Origin: Oscheius onirici
Taxonomy: Eukaryota > Nematoda > Chromadorea > Rhabditida > Rhabditidae
Assembly (NCBI GenBank): GCA_932521025.1
Contig: OW051472.1
Coordinates: 9,734,001-9,798,000, forward strand
Length of the DNA: 64,000 bases
Direction of reading: 5' to 3'
The position numbers and the translations under genes are program-made. Positions within the stretch are counted from its first letter, which is position 1, and every line of letters starts with the position of its first letter. The notes beneath the pieces were generated by a model. That model did not search any database. It saw only the letters and a list, made by a program, of their open reading frames with translations, and was not told where the DNA came from. This document shows positions 1 to 11,475 of this stretch, piece by piece.

Positions 1-63
1 ACCAACCCACTCTATTTGGGCTTGATGGATCAAAAGTGCGCAAAGACTTGTAAGAAGTGCTAA
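1..63 (+). CDS. C-terminal end of a ShKT-domain protein (partial)
   Basis: The first 60 bases read in frame 1 as a 20-residue tail ending Lys-Cys-Ala-Lys-Thr-Cys-Lys-Lys-Cys and then TAA. The pattern of an N-P-L-Y segment, a Leu-Met a few residues later and a final C-x3-C-x2-C is the usual C-terminal half of a nematode ShKT domain, a six-cysteine fold found in secreted proteases, tyrosinases and surface proteins. Only the last three of six cysteines are inside the window, so the parent protein cannot be named. An AATAAA overlaps the stop codon (62-67), consistent with a very short 3' UTR. A ShKT domain alone does not imply a toxin. Confidence 0.65.
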   Translation, partial: TNPLYLGLMDQKCAKTCKKC

Positions 64-426
64 TAAATCAGTTTTTTAAGACTTCCCGCGATTTGATTCT
101 ACCCGTCGAAAATGACTATGAGTCTGACCGTAATGATTGTTGTGGTTTCTTCTTGAGGGCCCGTCTTGGCGGAATCTCCGTCATCACTGTTTTCTTCTGA
201 TTCAGTTGTAGTAGGCGAAGGTGTACTAAGAAGATTGATGATCTTCGGCTTCATTCATGGATTCAGACATCCATACTCATTGTAAGGGTTCGAGACTTGG
301 GAGTCTCGACCCGAGACAGTCTTGTCCGAAATAGTCATCTCTCTACTACTAAAGCGCAATGGTGTCTGTCGTGGACTCTGTTTATTTGTTTGTTTGTTTG
401 TCCGGGACCTAAAATTTTGGTGTATT

Positions 427-480
427 GTTAAGAGTCGCCGTCTTCACCCAGACGACCCGGGTTCGACTCCTCTCCTCGCC
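427..480 (+). repeat. tRNA-derived 3' half (SINE-like)
   Basis: A perfect internal pol III B-box (GGTTCGACTCC, 460-470) follows a stem-loop resembling an anticodon arm. No matching 5' acceptor stem or A-box is present upstream, so this is a tRNA-derived remnant rather than a functional tRNA. Confidence 0.4.
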
Positions 481-568
481 AAATATTTTTGCTAAATTCT
501 TTTGAGTAGAAAATAGACTCAGGGTAACCGGTAGGAGATTGGAAGGGACCGGTTGATCTGTAAGTTCA

Positions 569-590
569 GAGAGAGAGAGAGAGAGAGAGA
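569..590 (+). repeat. (GA)n microsatellite
   Basis: About eleven uninterrupted GA dinucleotides. Confidence 0.9.
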
Positions 591-654
591 TCGGATAGCC
601 GGAAAATAGGAAAATTCGTATCGGTTCTGTAGGAGGGGATGAGAACCCTGGGCA

Positions 655-808
655 AGAATTAAAAAGGTCCGATTGATTAGGGAAGGAAGAAGAGGTGACA
701 GGATCAGAATAGATCGGTTGACTGGGGAAGAGTTCAGAAGAGATCGGTTGATTGGGGAAGGGATCAGAAGGGATCGGTTGACTGGGGAAGGGATCAGAAG
801 TTAAGAAA
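655..808 (+). repeat. Tandem minisatellite, period about 33 bp
   Basis: Three to four imperfect copies of a unit containing GATCGGTTGACTGGGGAAG followed by a GGATCAGAAG-like tail. It lies just upstream of a possible exon. Confidence 0.75.
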
Positions 809-944
809 AAAACACAAGTAGAAAAGCCGCCGACAGGCGGCGAAGCCGGCTGGTGACGATATATGTTTCAGAGGCTGAGTCAGGATCGACTATATGAGCG
901 ACCGGCGAGGTAATGCTTTTCCTGTCGCGACTTGTTTTTTAAAG

Positions 945-1283
945 CATGTGCCGAGACTTGGGAGCAATTGAACATGTTGCAAAATGTTAAGTCTTGTCCT
1001 GATTACCGTAAGCCAGTTGACAGTCACTTGCTGTCTGGAGCTCTCCAAGGAAGGTCGCCTCTTGAAGACAATCATGAAGCTGCTCGTCTGTTGCTCGTCA
1101 TCTTATCCGCCAGCAATCTGTTTGTTTCTAAAAGAAGACTAAGAAACAAGTCCGAAGCAGATCTACTCCATAACAATCAATTTTCTACAGTTCCATATAC
1201 CACGACTCGATCTACTGCAAGATCTTCTTCTACTGGAACTGAAACAACTTTCAGTCCACCAGAGATTGAGGAACTGATTTCAG
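945..1283 (+). CDS. Possible internal exon of an unidentified gene
   Basis: A 339-nt open stretch is bounded by a plausible acceptor (pyrimidine run ending TTTAAAG at 944) and a good donor (TTTCAG|GTTAGT). In frame it encodes about 112 residues: a Trp/Cys-containing start, a hydrophobic segment rich in Leu and Ala near the middle, a Ser/Thr-rich stretch and an acidic end (PEIEEL). It matches no family I recognise. No partner exon was found with confidence on either side, so it may be part of a larger gene or a fragment. The composition is more protein-like than the surrounding frames. Confidence 0.3.
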
Positions 1284-2363
1284 GTTAGTCTAGTTTTCAT
1301 TTGCTGGCGTTCATTTTTTTTGAGACTTCTTTTAGCCTCCCGTAGTTCTGTCCCTTCAATCTCTTGCACAAAATTCAAAATGCACTCAAAGACTGGTTAT
1401 ATGTTCAAATATGTTTCCAGTCTTTCTCTGTCTACTATTTCTTGCTGACCACGTCGGTTTGTGGGTTTATCTTCTAAGTCTAGTTCCACTGAATAAGATT
1501 CTCCTCTGGTTGTTTTCGGTCGGCGCTTCCGGAGCGGTAATCAAGCATATCCCGTCTTAGTTTTGAAAAGAGGCTTATGAAAGTCTGGCGAATTTCGAAG
1601 ACTTGGTGAGAATCATCTCTGTCTCTCCCTCTCACGTACTTTCCTTCGTCATTTAATTGTCCTTCTAATGAACAGAGAATCACACATCTGGTGCCTTAAT
1701 CAAAGACCAAAGTTTTTATAAAGAAGCTCTTCCAGATGTTTGTTAGTAAACTGTTTATCGGTCTTGATCTTTTAGAGGCATCTTTCATGATTTTCCAATC
1801 TTACTTATTGCTCTCTGATACTCCGGGGTAGTCTGCAACCTCATCCTTCCGGGGACGTACGTGTCGCATGGATCAAAGCTGTTGTCTCTTACCCTCTTAC
1901 CTCTGATTCAGCGATCAATTCAGTGTATATCATTTTTAACATTTCGCATCAGTCCCTCTGACTCTATTATGAAGCCAGCCAAATGCCTGACTACCAACTG
2001 TCAACAAATTGTTGCGGTCAAAGTGACAAGTTTTATGGGTGCTCTCCTCCGGATTTTTTTTTGAAAATCCTTGAAACTGGAAAAATAATATTTATTGGTG
2101 CTACCCAGTGCCTGTTCGGCTGCAAAATAGCAAAATAACAAGCACAGTGGGCGCTCTAAGAAGCCAATGAAATCCAATGTTTTCGAATTTTGCTAAAAGA
2201 TTAAGAACCATGCTTGCAATTCGGGATGTGCACCATTCTGACAAACATTCTGACGCGCCACTGTAATTTGGCGTAAAGAATAGGATTTCCCGTTTTCCCT
2301 CCCCCAACGTCCTATTCCAGTCTCGTTTCAATTACTGTCTAGCTAACTATTCCTCTGTCACTC
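1284..2363. other. No gene identified
   Basis: AT-rich sequence with short open frames only. Nothing convincing joins the exon at 945-1283. The 3' end of the minus-strand gene at 2400 and its polyadenylation signal bound the stretch on the right. Confidence 0.5.
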
Positions 2364-2399
2364 TTTATTTAACTGAACTCTCATGGAACAAATATGAAA

Positions 2400-3643
2400 T
2401 TACTGATTCTGCATGTTGTTTTCGAAAAATTGAAGGCGTTCCTCTAGCCATTCGATCCTTTCGGCCTGTGTCATCAATGCTGCCTCTTTCCGATCATCCT
2501 CCAATACCATGTTGAAAATTGTCGTTTTCAGCTTCGAGATCTGTCCGCAATATTTCTCGCGTGCTTTTTTAGCCTCTTCCGACCGAATTTGAAACTTGAT
2601 CTTGTCCAAAAAATATTCCGATGAAAGTTGTTGCACAGAACGATTCTGACCGGGTTTCAACTCATCCACTGATTCTTCCGGACTGATAGCACTGTCTCCG
2701 AGTATCTCTTCAATGACCTCCTCTTTGAAACGAGTTTCCGAGCTAGATTGGTGCTCGGAATCCATGACAGTCTCTGGATGAGCTTGCGAATAGTCCTCCA
2801 TGTCCTCAGAAGGTTCTTCTTTGACATTAGCGAAAATGTGAGGCCCGGTACTGCTGATAGGAACATCTTCTTGTTCCTCGACTTCATGTTTTGGTTCAAT
2901 AGATGTGTCGTCCACTGAAAATACTTATTGGGCAACATTCAAGACTGCTCTTATTCTGGCTATAAAACCACATAGTCTATTTATATTGACAGGTACTGAG
3001 ACCGGTTATATTCGTCGTTAGAGCCATTTATACCATTTCACCTAGCAAAATTGGAACTTAGAATGGGTATCCAATTTTTGGTGTGAATGAGTCTCGAAAC
3101 ACGGTTACGCTCTCGTCCTCTTCAAAGTGAAGACTTTGCGTAAGCTTGATATATATTTTTTTAGTATAGTATTTTTGAAGAGGTGATTTAGGAAACTTTC
3201 TGGCACTTATTTTTCAGTAATTATCATACTAACTACTCTATTCGTCTATTCAAAAAAAAAACTCACCTTTAATCTTCTTAACTTTCATACTGATTGTGCC
3301 GATAGATGACCTTTTCCTCTTCAAAACACCTCGTTTCTCCTTTTCCTTGTAGTCCTTGATCACAGCTTCCAACTTTGTCGCAAAGTCCGGAATCTTCGAG
3401 GTCCATTGCGGAGGCTCAATTTCCTATAATCTTTTCATTAGAAAAGCCGAAAAGTCTAAAACTTACTCCTCGAAGAACTTTATAGAAAACCACAAGCGAT
3501 TTTCTCAAAGTGACTGGTGCAGGCAAGGCGTTGAACTGTTCGTTGATTTCCCTAGTCAGAGTGGCGGAATCTATGGGGTAGCCTTCTTCATAACATTTGT
3601 CCAAAATGGCCAGACGGATAGAAGTCTGCAGAGCCCTGTTCAT
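2400..3643 (-). CDS. Three-exon acidic coiled-coil protein, unknown function
   Basis: Exons in transcript order are 3467-3643, 3267-3423 and 2400-2914, joined by GTAAGT and GTGAGT donors and acceptors ending TATAG and TTTCAG. The phases match exactly and give 223 residues. The N-terminal 100 residues hold a predicted helical block with a Pro-Pro-Gln-Trp motif at the second exon start. A basic patch (KRKR, KVKK) follows at about 93-110 and could be a nuclear localisation signal. The centre is strongly acidic. The last 70 residues are rich in heptad-spaced Leu/Ile/Met with Glu/Lys and look like a coiled coil. The minus strand carries AATAAA at 2364-2369, about 30 nt past the stop. The N-terminal block slightly recalls small nematode nuclear domains such as SPK, but I cannot assign a family. 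Confidence 0.75.
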
Positions 3644-6600
3644 TTTTGGAAGGGGGGCAAAACTGGTAGCCGATATATATTGATTATGTGATAAGGAAGC
3701 GACTGATTAATGAGAAAGCGAACCGCCGTTTACCGGTGTAACCTAAAGCCATTTTCCCATGGGGGAAATAGTAACAATTGAAGAGGCTGAGAATGGATAC
3801 TGTAGGATTCACTGAACCAAAAATCACTGTCCTTCCGATTACTTTTCATCCTTTCAAAAAGTACGGTAACACTCACGGACTCACGTCAGACCGCAGCAAT
3901 TTTTCGACTCTAATTGCCAGCCAAGACTGAGAATCTCGCAATCCTATGAAGAAGATTTCAAGCTTAATTACTCGTGGGCTTTTCCACGCCTTCGTTAATT
4001 TTAATTGCTCTTAGACCCTTTTTTTCTTGCCATCTGCGCAACCCCTCTAAATTCTTTCTCAAATCCGAATCGTAATCCGAATGGTAAACATTAATCTCAG
4101 ATAATGTTAACCGAATTGTATCATGCATGATCTCGTTTCCCTTTTAGAATTGACAGAATGATGGGGGGTAGTGAGGCTGAAAATGTAGCCGGAACGTGAG
4201 GCTCATATCTACATCATTGAATGAGGAGAGTGTTTGACACATCAGAATAGGCAGAACGTTTTTTACTCAGACTTCCGAAGAGTGTCTCTTGTTCATATTC
4301 CATTTGTTCCAAGACCTGCAGCATTTTTCCCCAGTTTCTTCTCATTTCTGGGGCAATATTACCTAACTAGTTTGTTCGTCTACACTTTGCATATGTACAG
4401 TTCCAGAGGAACACAATCTCATCAATAGAAACAAAGTTCAAACTTTCCAAAAATAATCTCAAGAAATTCTTCCAACACGTTCGGTCACAGTGCGCCTTAT
4501 TACTCTTTCCTTTTCAGAAACATGACCGTGAAAAATAGATCAGGTTATGTCAGTTAGTCTCTGACTTTGGTTTGCAATCTTTGTACTACAAGTAATCAGA
4601 ACTTTTTTTTCCCATATTCCGTCTCGGTAACACAAGAGGCCCTTGCACTTTTTACTAACTTCTCTGGGATGGCTGAAACTTGAGACGACATTCTCCTTTA
4701 CGTATTCGTGAGGTAGGTGGCCTCTAACAAGCATCGAGAAATCAAAGAAGGATCTTTTTTTTGCCTCAGTCTCCATATAAAAGAAGGATCCGGAGCCTGT
4801 TGCCCAGCTTTTCTTTCAGGTAAACCTTCTTTTCTACTCTGGAAAAATTCTCATTTTTTTGTCAATTGGACAAGCTGCTACTCTGATCTGGAAACTGGAC
4901 TAGACGGCTCTTCATTGCTATTCTGAACAGATCATCCCAACTTGACTCACATTTCGGGATCTCATAATCTCGGCCCTCATGAGCACGTGTGCTCCCACCT
5001 CTCTTAAATTTTCTAAATGAACGGAAATATTTGCCAAGAGACCTAATTATGTGTTTTAAGAGAGAACCCCATATTTGCCCAAGTGCTTACGTAGAAGAAC
5101 TTTTCTTCATAAAAGATGGAAAGGACACTCTTCCTTCAGCACATTCTGAATGTTGAAAATAGCTGTTGTTTGTTATAGGCCTTTTTCACACAAGATGAGG
5201 CTCTGACGCTTGTACACAGCTTACACGGCGCTGTAAGCTTCTCTGCTCTGTCGCAGGTGCTTAGAGTCAAAGAGTAAAGCGCTCTTCCGTTCACTTTTTG
5301 CTAATCAGTTTCATAGAAGAGCGATTCTCGTTCCCTAAATACCCCCCAGTCTCTTCGAAGACAAACAGTCCTTTATCTAGTTAAAACTTTTCCCGCGTCT
5401 TATCATCTCTTCGGCAATGCTTTTTCGGATGCCCCGTGCCCACCCAGTCTTTACTGGCACAGCAGATAAGCCCCGAAACTGTTCTGTTTGTGCACTTTTT
5501 CACTCCTTTTCATAGTCTTCTTCACTACCGTGGTACTGTAGAGAAAGAGCGATCACTGTTAGTTCTCCTTCAAATGGTTGCATTGCAATTGCATAAACAA
5601 CATTACAGTAATCTCCACCTGAGTCTTGCAGCGAAATCCCGCTCATCTCCATTACCTTATCTTGTATCTTCGAGAAAAAAACACTCCCTAACAATCACTC
5701 ATCCTCTCTGTATCTTTTCCCACGGAAATCCTTCCACGTAATCTCAGCCCTGTTCCTGTTTGTCATCGATTCAATTTTTCACTTCTTCCGCTTGCTTTTC
5801 ACTTTTTTTTCCTTCATAACGTAATTCAATTTTTACCCCGGTCCTAATTCAAAGATTGAGTTGCTATTAATATGAATTAGGGGATGACTGACTGATGTGA
5901 TTATAACTCTGACATAGGCAAATTTGATATGGGGGAACAAACTGAGGCAGCGGAACTGTGAACAGAACACAGGTTGCGAACTAGTAAACAGTCGCTAAGT
6001 CAATAAATCGAGTTCAAAAGTTGTCCAAAGACTTTGAAAGAGGCCACTTTTTCTTCGGACTCCAAGCCTTACTTTTATTTTTTAAACTGTTGAGAGGGGG
6101 AAAAAGAACAAGGAAAAAGAACAAGCCTTGCTCATCTGATCGAAATCTTTCGGACGTTTTGTTATTTGTACTGTTTCCAGACCTATATCCCGTTGGTCTG
6201 CTTATGTTTTCGATACTTTTCAAAAACTGCCAACATGTACATAAAACTATTTTGGTTTCTTCGTCTGCGTGAACCTGTAGATATATTTCAGTGGAAACCT
6301 AAGATTTTAGTCTAAAAACATATTTTGACCAGTTCTTTCATTTTGTCGAACAAGATGTAAGCAGAATTGGTATCCGTTTTCGTCCAGTATGTAGATCTCC
6401 ATCTCTTCATGGTATCAGATTTCGATACTGTGCCCCTCTTCATTGTTTTTACGTGTGTCTCTTCGGATCATGGCGAGGGTCTTCCCCACTCCATTAGCGT
6501 CATTCTCCCACACATCTCACTATTTTAAGATGCTCCCCGTTCCCACCAAGAGGACTCTTATGCCTGATGGAAGAGAGCCCATTCTTTGAAACGACTTTAA

Positions 6601-8150
6601 AGACAAAAAAAATTGCCTAGCAACTCGAGAATTTTTCTTGGAAAGGCGTTCCCCTTTCCGCTTCTTTGCCTTTCCTGTTCTATATAAATCAGCTTAATTT
6701 TTGACATCCCGCCTCGTCGATCAAAGTAAATTGTTCTTACTAATCGAGTGACATTTAAATATCTGGGGGAGATAAGGCGACTGTGGAGGAAGCTAAAATG
6801 GCACAGCAAATCGCAGATTGTGGTCTTTTTTCGTACTTCGTGGAAAGTGGACCGTGGCATTTCTTAGGGAATCAAGAAACGAAGGAGAAATTTATTGTGA
6901 AAAATTGACTTTCTTACCAGCTCGATCTTTCGGTATAGGGGGAACATGCAGAAGATTTGTAAAAGGACAGAGATCAGTTTTTTTCCTGGTCTTGTCGTAA
7001 ATCAGTGGGAAGAATAGGATTTCCTCTTCGGCACGTGTTCCTTCGCTTCTTCACATTTTTTTTCACTTTTTCTTCCCTTTTTTTCCGCTCACCAACGCTC
7101 TGCAAAGCTGTAGCCATACCTCATTAGATCCAAGGTTTCGAGAGGGAGTTTATCAAAGTCTAAAAATTGTAAGACAAATTTTCAGTGCCGCTTTTGACAT
7201 CCAACAAACAAACCCATCCCTTCGGTCGTTCATCCCCTTGTCAAATCTAATGGCATCATTCCAATTCGTCTGCTCTGTCTAGTGTCGCACGTCAGGTGCA
7301 AACAGGGACCCAATGATTATTTTATGCGCTTCTGGCGTCTGTTTTCTCTTTCCAATTCGTGTCCATTAATTGAGTTCGGTCTTTCGCCTGAACGGAAAAT
7401 CATTCTGGGTTCCAATATAGACTTCTAGAGACTTCTCTACAGTACGCTTCAGTGCATCTATAAGCAGAAAGTCTGAAATTGACCGAGGAACCCCAGAGAT
7501 CAGCATTGTACGATCCTTTGACTTCTTCATTAAGTTCCTGCAACTTTCTCAATAGTTGTTCAATTGCAGCTCGCTACCGGTCCTTCAAAGACAATCCCAA
7601 TCATAGCCTCTTGAGCTGTATCAAAAGAGGACTCGTTAGTGTTCCGTCTTGTCCTCACCCCCTCACAAAATATCACCTTTCTCTCTCAGACCATGATAAT
7701 TATCATACCTTGTTTACATGATTTTTGAGCCAATTCTCCCACTGAATTGCTAATTGTTTTTCAACGTGTCATTGTCCCCAGATTTGTGCTGGAACTGCTG
7801 GAGCATATATTTCAGGTCTCTTGACCTCTCAGTCTGTAATTTAAGCCAATTTAAGGAATTTTTTTGGCAAAGATCTCTTTCCCAGCAGAACTGAGTCATT
7901 TCAAAAAGGTTGGCGGCGCGGAAAATGAATTTGAATGGTTTTCTCTATTAAGTTTATCCGCGGCTGCTGTCAGGAGTCAGAAAGTAGTCGCAGAGTCAAC
8001 ACGAATCCTATTTTTCGTCTCACAAAATAACTTTTATTGGGTACTCCTCTAGTGGCTGTACATTCCTCCATATTAAGTCTGTAATGGATTGCAGTCACGC
8101 AAATCGTAGAGATCAAAACAGGCTATGATAGATACGGATCTTCACTCTTA
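3644..8150. other. Long intergenic region, no gene seen
   Basis: About 4.5 kb of AT-rich sequence. Open frames are short, lack paired splice sites and have low-complexity Phe/Ser/Leu-rich translations typical of poly-T-rich non-coding DNA. I see no domain, tRNA or large repeat. A small hairpin lies near 5205-5240. Confidence 0.5.
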
Positions 8151-8380
8151 TGGTCTGTTCAAAAAGAAGAGGATTATCGTAAGATTTTAGCTCTTCCCTT
8201 CGAGACCCACTTAGCACACAAACATTGGATACTCAGCCAACAAATTCCAAAGTTCGCTGTGTCGAAAGATACGCAGGGAAAGTTGGAATTTGTTGGCTGA
8301 GTATCCAATGTTTGTGTACTAAGTGGGTCTCGAAGGAAAGAGCTAAAATCTTACGGTAATCCTTTTTTCTGAACAGACCA
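8151..8380. mobile_element. 230-bp foldback MITE with TA flanks (mariner/Tc1-like)
   Basis: Two near-identical arms of about 100 bp (8151-8254 and 8281-8380) face each other around a short loop. The ends are TGGTCTGTTC...GAACAGACCA and are directly flanked by TA on both sides, as expected for Tc1/mariner target duplication. Inside each arm is a CACAAACATTGGRTACTCAG word that also occurs in the otherwise different element at 56895-57076. Confidence 0.85.
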
Positions 8381-10494
8381 TACTGCATAGTTGACGTCCA
8401 ATGTATCAAGTCCAGCTTTCTCTATCCTCTTCTTTTCATTTCAATTTCATTAATATGAAAACTTTGACAAACATTTCTCCTTCGCTCCATCTCCCCTGAT
8501 TATTTTATGGAAATTCTAAATGTTCATTTACCTAGTTCAAATCTCAAGATAGAGATCCGCTCAATCCGTCTCTGTCATCAGGTTTTCTAAACGTAAATTT
8601 CGAGAAGATCGAAAAGTGACGATCAACTGGTGGGCCATATCAAGAGTGTCAAGTCTCCAGTCTAATTGTACTCTGTCCCCGTCTGACCAACAATTTCTGA
8701 TATGCCCCGAGACGGAAGTCAGCTGAAGTCTGTTCGATCTCTAATTCATCTTTTTCTCCGTCAAATTCTTCGAAGAGCAGGTGTTCCAGCGCCCTTTGAC
8801 TGCCCTCATGTTATAACTTGCCATTTTCTGAGGACACAGTTTCAGGAGTTTCAGTACCAAGTGTTTTTACCACTTAGAAATCGAAGAGATTCTCCTTTTC
8901 CTCCTTTACGTCATCTGACATTCCGTTAAGCGGATAGCTTCCGAAGATCCGGACCCTGTCTTTGTCAGTTCCCATTCCACGTGTCCCTCTCTTCCTCTCC
9001 AGAATGTGTTCCAGTCCCCTTCAAAAAGCTCGTCTTCTGCTAGTCTAATTGCTCAAAGTTCCAATTAGTCTGATTGCTCTTCAAACACAGGGAGAAAATC
9101 AAGGGCCATGATGACGTCTTTCCGTCTCTTTTTGTTCTAAAACTGTTCTACAACTCGTTTTAGGACTTTCTCTAAACATGTCTCATTGCGCTGCGACATG
9201 CCGCCAATAAATATAATGGTGCCGCTTTAAACGACACCCCCATATATTAATCACGAGTGATTTCTCTTGCAGATGTTTTTTTTTCACGCGTGAGGAGAAA
9301 AGAAATTGGCTCAATCGGTTCTTTTTCGCACTTTCAAAGAATTGTGTCCTAGTTAGACAAGAGACTTCGGGTTCTTGTCTTATTGTTAGAGCTAAGCTTT
9401 CATTCTCGTCTTTTACTTGTACGAATCTTACGATTATCCCTCTTTTTTAACAGGCCTTGTCTTGACTTTTTTCCCGCTCAAAAAAATTTATACATCCCTT
9501 CCCTGAGTCATTCGAATAGTTTTTAGACTGAAGTCAACTGTCCCCCGCCCTTTCGGCAATGCTGTCTGCTCAGTTAACCTGCCTCTCTATTCTCTTCTTC
9601 TAGTGTAGAATCTTCTGGTCTAGGCAATTGTAATGTCTATTGATCTCTGTATTTTTATAACTAGACCGGAATATCGCGTGAGTCATTGGAATAGTACGTG
9701 GGAATAAGAACACCTTGAGTTTTGACCCTTATCCACATGTCTACCAGTCCTACGATGCGAAAACTATAAGAATAAGACTCTTTATAACCGTTTCATATTC
9801 TAAAAAACCAAAAATTTGTTTTTGTGTGTTCTTCCTAATCATTTCCATTTCATCTCCGTTTCACACATTTAATAGCCTTTTTCTCGATCCATAAAACAAG
9901 AGAATACATCGGCTTCAAAGGCCTTTTCTCTGACCTTGGACGATTTTGATTGTTTACATTTTTTTTTCTGCAGATATCTTCAAAACATCACGCTTAGCCA
10001 GCACATTGTTTAAAATAACCCCTGAATCAGACGGGGTCAGACGCTACTTGGTTTCGCCCAACTCCCACCTCTCTCCGTATCCCATTTCGTCTCAGCTCTC
10101 CTTTCGTGACAGATTTTTCCCCCCACTTCTCTAGATTTCAAAGACTATGCGTGAACTTCAGCCTCCTTGTGGCAATACTGAAAAGAAGATTCTTTTGCGT
10201 CATCTTGTTTTTCCGGGCAGATTTCTGTGAGAAGGAAGAGAGAGTGGGACTTTGCTCTCTTTTCACACAGATAGCCTTGTTTCTCTGAACGCTTGCTTTA
10301 GAAATAGCTATTAGCAAATCCTGTGGTTTGTAAGATAATGTACGATTATTACTTTTCCAAGCTCGAACATTGGAAATTGACTTTTTTCCAAAGAGAATAT
10401 ACTCTTACCGTAGGATCACAGTCCGAACGCGCTTATCTACAAGATTTTCGGATACAAGTAGACTTTTTTCCCTTTTTTGACCCATCGCAATTAC
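8381..10494. other. Intergenic, no gene seen
   Basis: T-rich sequence with no spliced coding potential or recognised repeat. Confidence 0.5.
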
Positions 10495-10680
10495 CAGGGA
10501 TGGGCGGACACCGGATTTCGCCATTTTGAATTGGCTGTGCATCAACTCTTAATACATACGGCCTGCGTATCGGCAGCTACCGTAGTCGAATGTCGACATG
10601 CAAGCTGTATGTGTTTCGAGTTGGTGCGCAGCCAAATTCAAATTGGCGCTATTCGGGAATCCGGTATCCGACCATCCCTG
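10495..10680. mobile_element. 186-bp hAT-like MITE with 8-bp target duplication
   Basis: The element begins CAGGGATGG and ends CCATCCCTG, with inverted arms extending about 75 bp. It is flanked on both sides by the exact 8-mer GCAATTAC (10487-10494 and 10681-10688). Eight-bp duplications and CAGGG/CCCTG ends are hallmarks of hAT transposons. There is no coding capacity. Confidence 0.88.
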
Positions 10681-10688
10681 GCAATTAC

Positions 10689-11475
10689 CATTTCCTCTGA
10701 GTTGGTCCCGAATTGTAAGATCGACATAGCTGTTGAATGAAAAAAATCTACAAGTTAGTCTCCCAAACTTCATCTCTTCTTTACTGATCTGACTATCTTA
10801 CTCATTAGACGGTCTTCTGTCCATTTCACTTTGATTCTCTATGATGTCACTGACAAATATTGTCAACTGGCCACTTTTTCTAATAGGTTGCAATTATGGC
10901 TTTATACAGCGAAAGCCGTCGGCAATCATGCACGTGAGAAGCTTTCACCTGTCTCTCATCCCGTTAGTAATCTAGGCTGTGAGAAACATGAGCAGCCTCA
11001 GGGCACACAATAACAAGTGAATTTTTCATTATCTAAATATCGGTTCGGTGAGAGAGAGTTTACTTGTCCTTTGGGGGCAAAAGTGTGAGTTCCGCCTCTA
11101 ACGCATATTCCATAGGAGAGAAACCACGCAGGACGGGGAAATCTGGGAGTTTGTTCTAGCCCTACAATAATCACCACAGTGATGAGAGAACTGTGAATGA
11201 TGACTAAACGGGCAGTTGGATTGAACCTTTGACCTGTGGATGCTAAGCAAGAGCTTTGTCATTGAGCCAATCGGTCAAGTTGGTCGCGAGGCAAACGGAT
11301 GGTGATCTAGCAATTGGCTTCTTGTTCTTCTCAAAAATCTCTTCTTCATTGGCAATTCTATTCCCTCCATCCTCCTCCACCTCTACTGAATTCTTAACCA
11401 GTCCGAAAGCCGAAAAAAGCTGGCGAATTTGCAGGGAGACTCCTCACTGGCTGCTTTTCTGAGATCTCCCACAAA
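10689..11475. other. Intergenic region upstream of the GPCR gene
   Basis: No gene is seen. It contains a tRNA-like remnant (11216-11275) and must hold the promoter of the GPCR starting at 11476. Confidence 0.45.
11216..11275 (-). repeat. tRNA-derived (SINE-like) fragment
   Basis: On the minus strand an A-box-like TTGGCTCAATGAC is followed 35-40 nt later by the B-box GGTTCAATCC. The anticodon arm does not pair well and the acceptor stem is not complementary, so this is a tRNA-derived repeat or pseudogene. Confidence 0.45.
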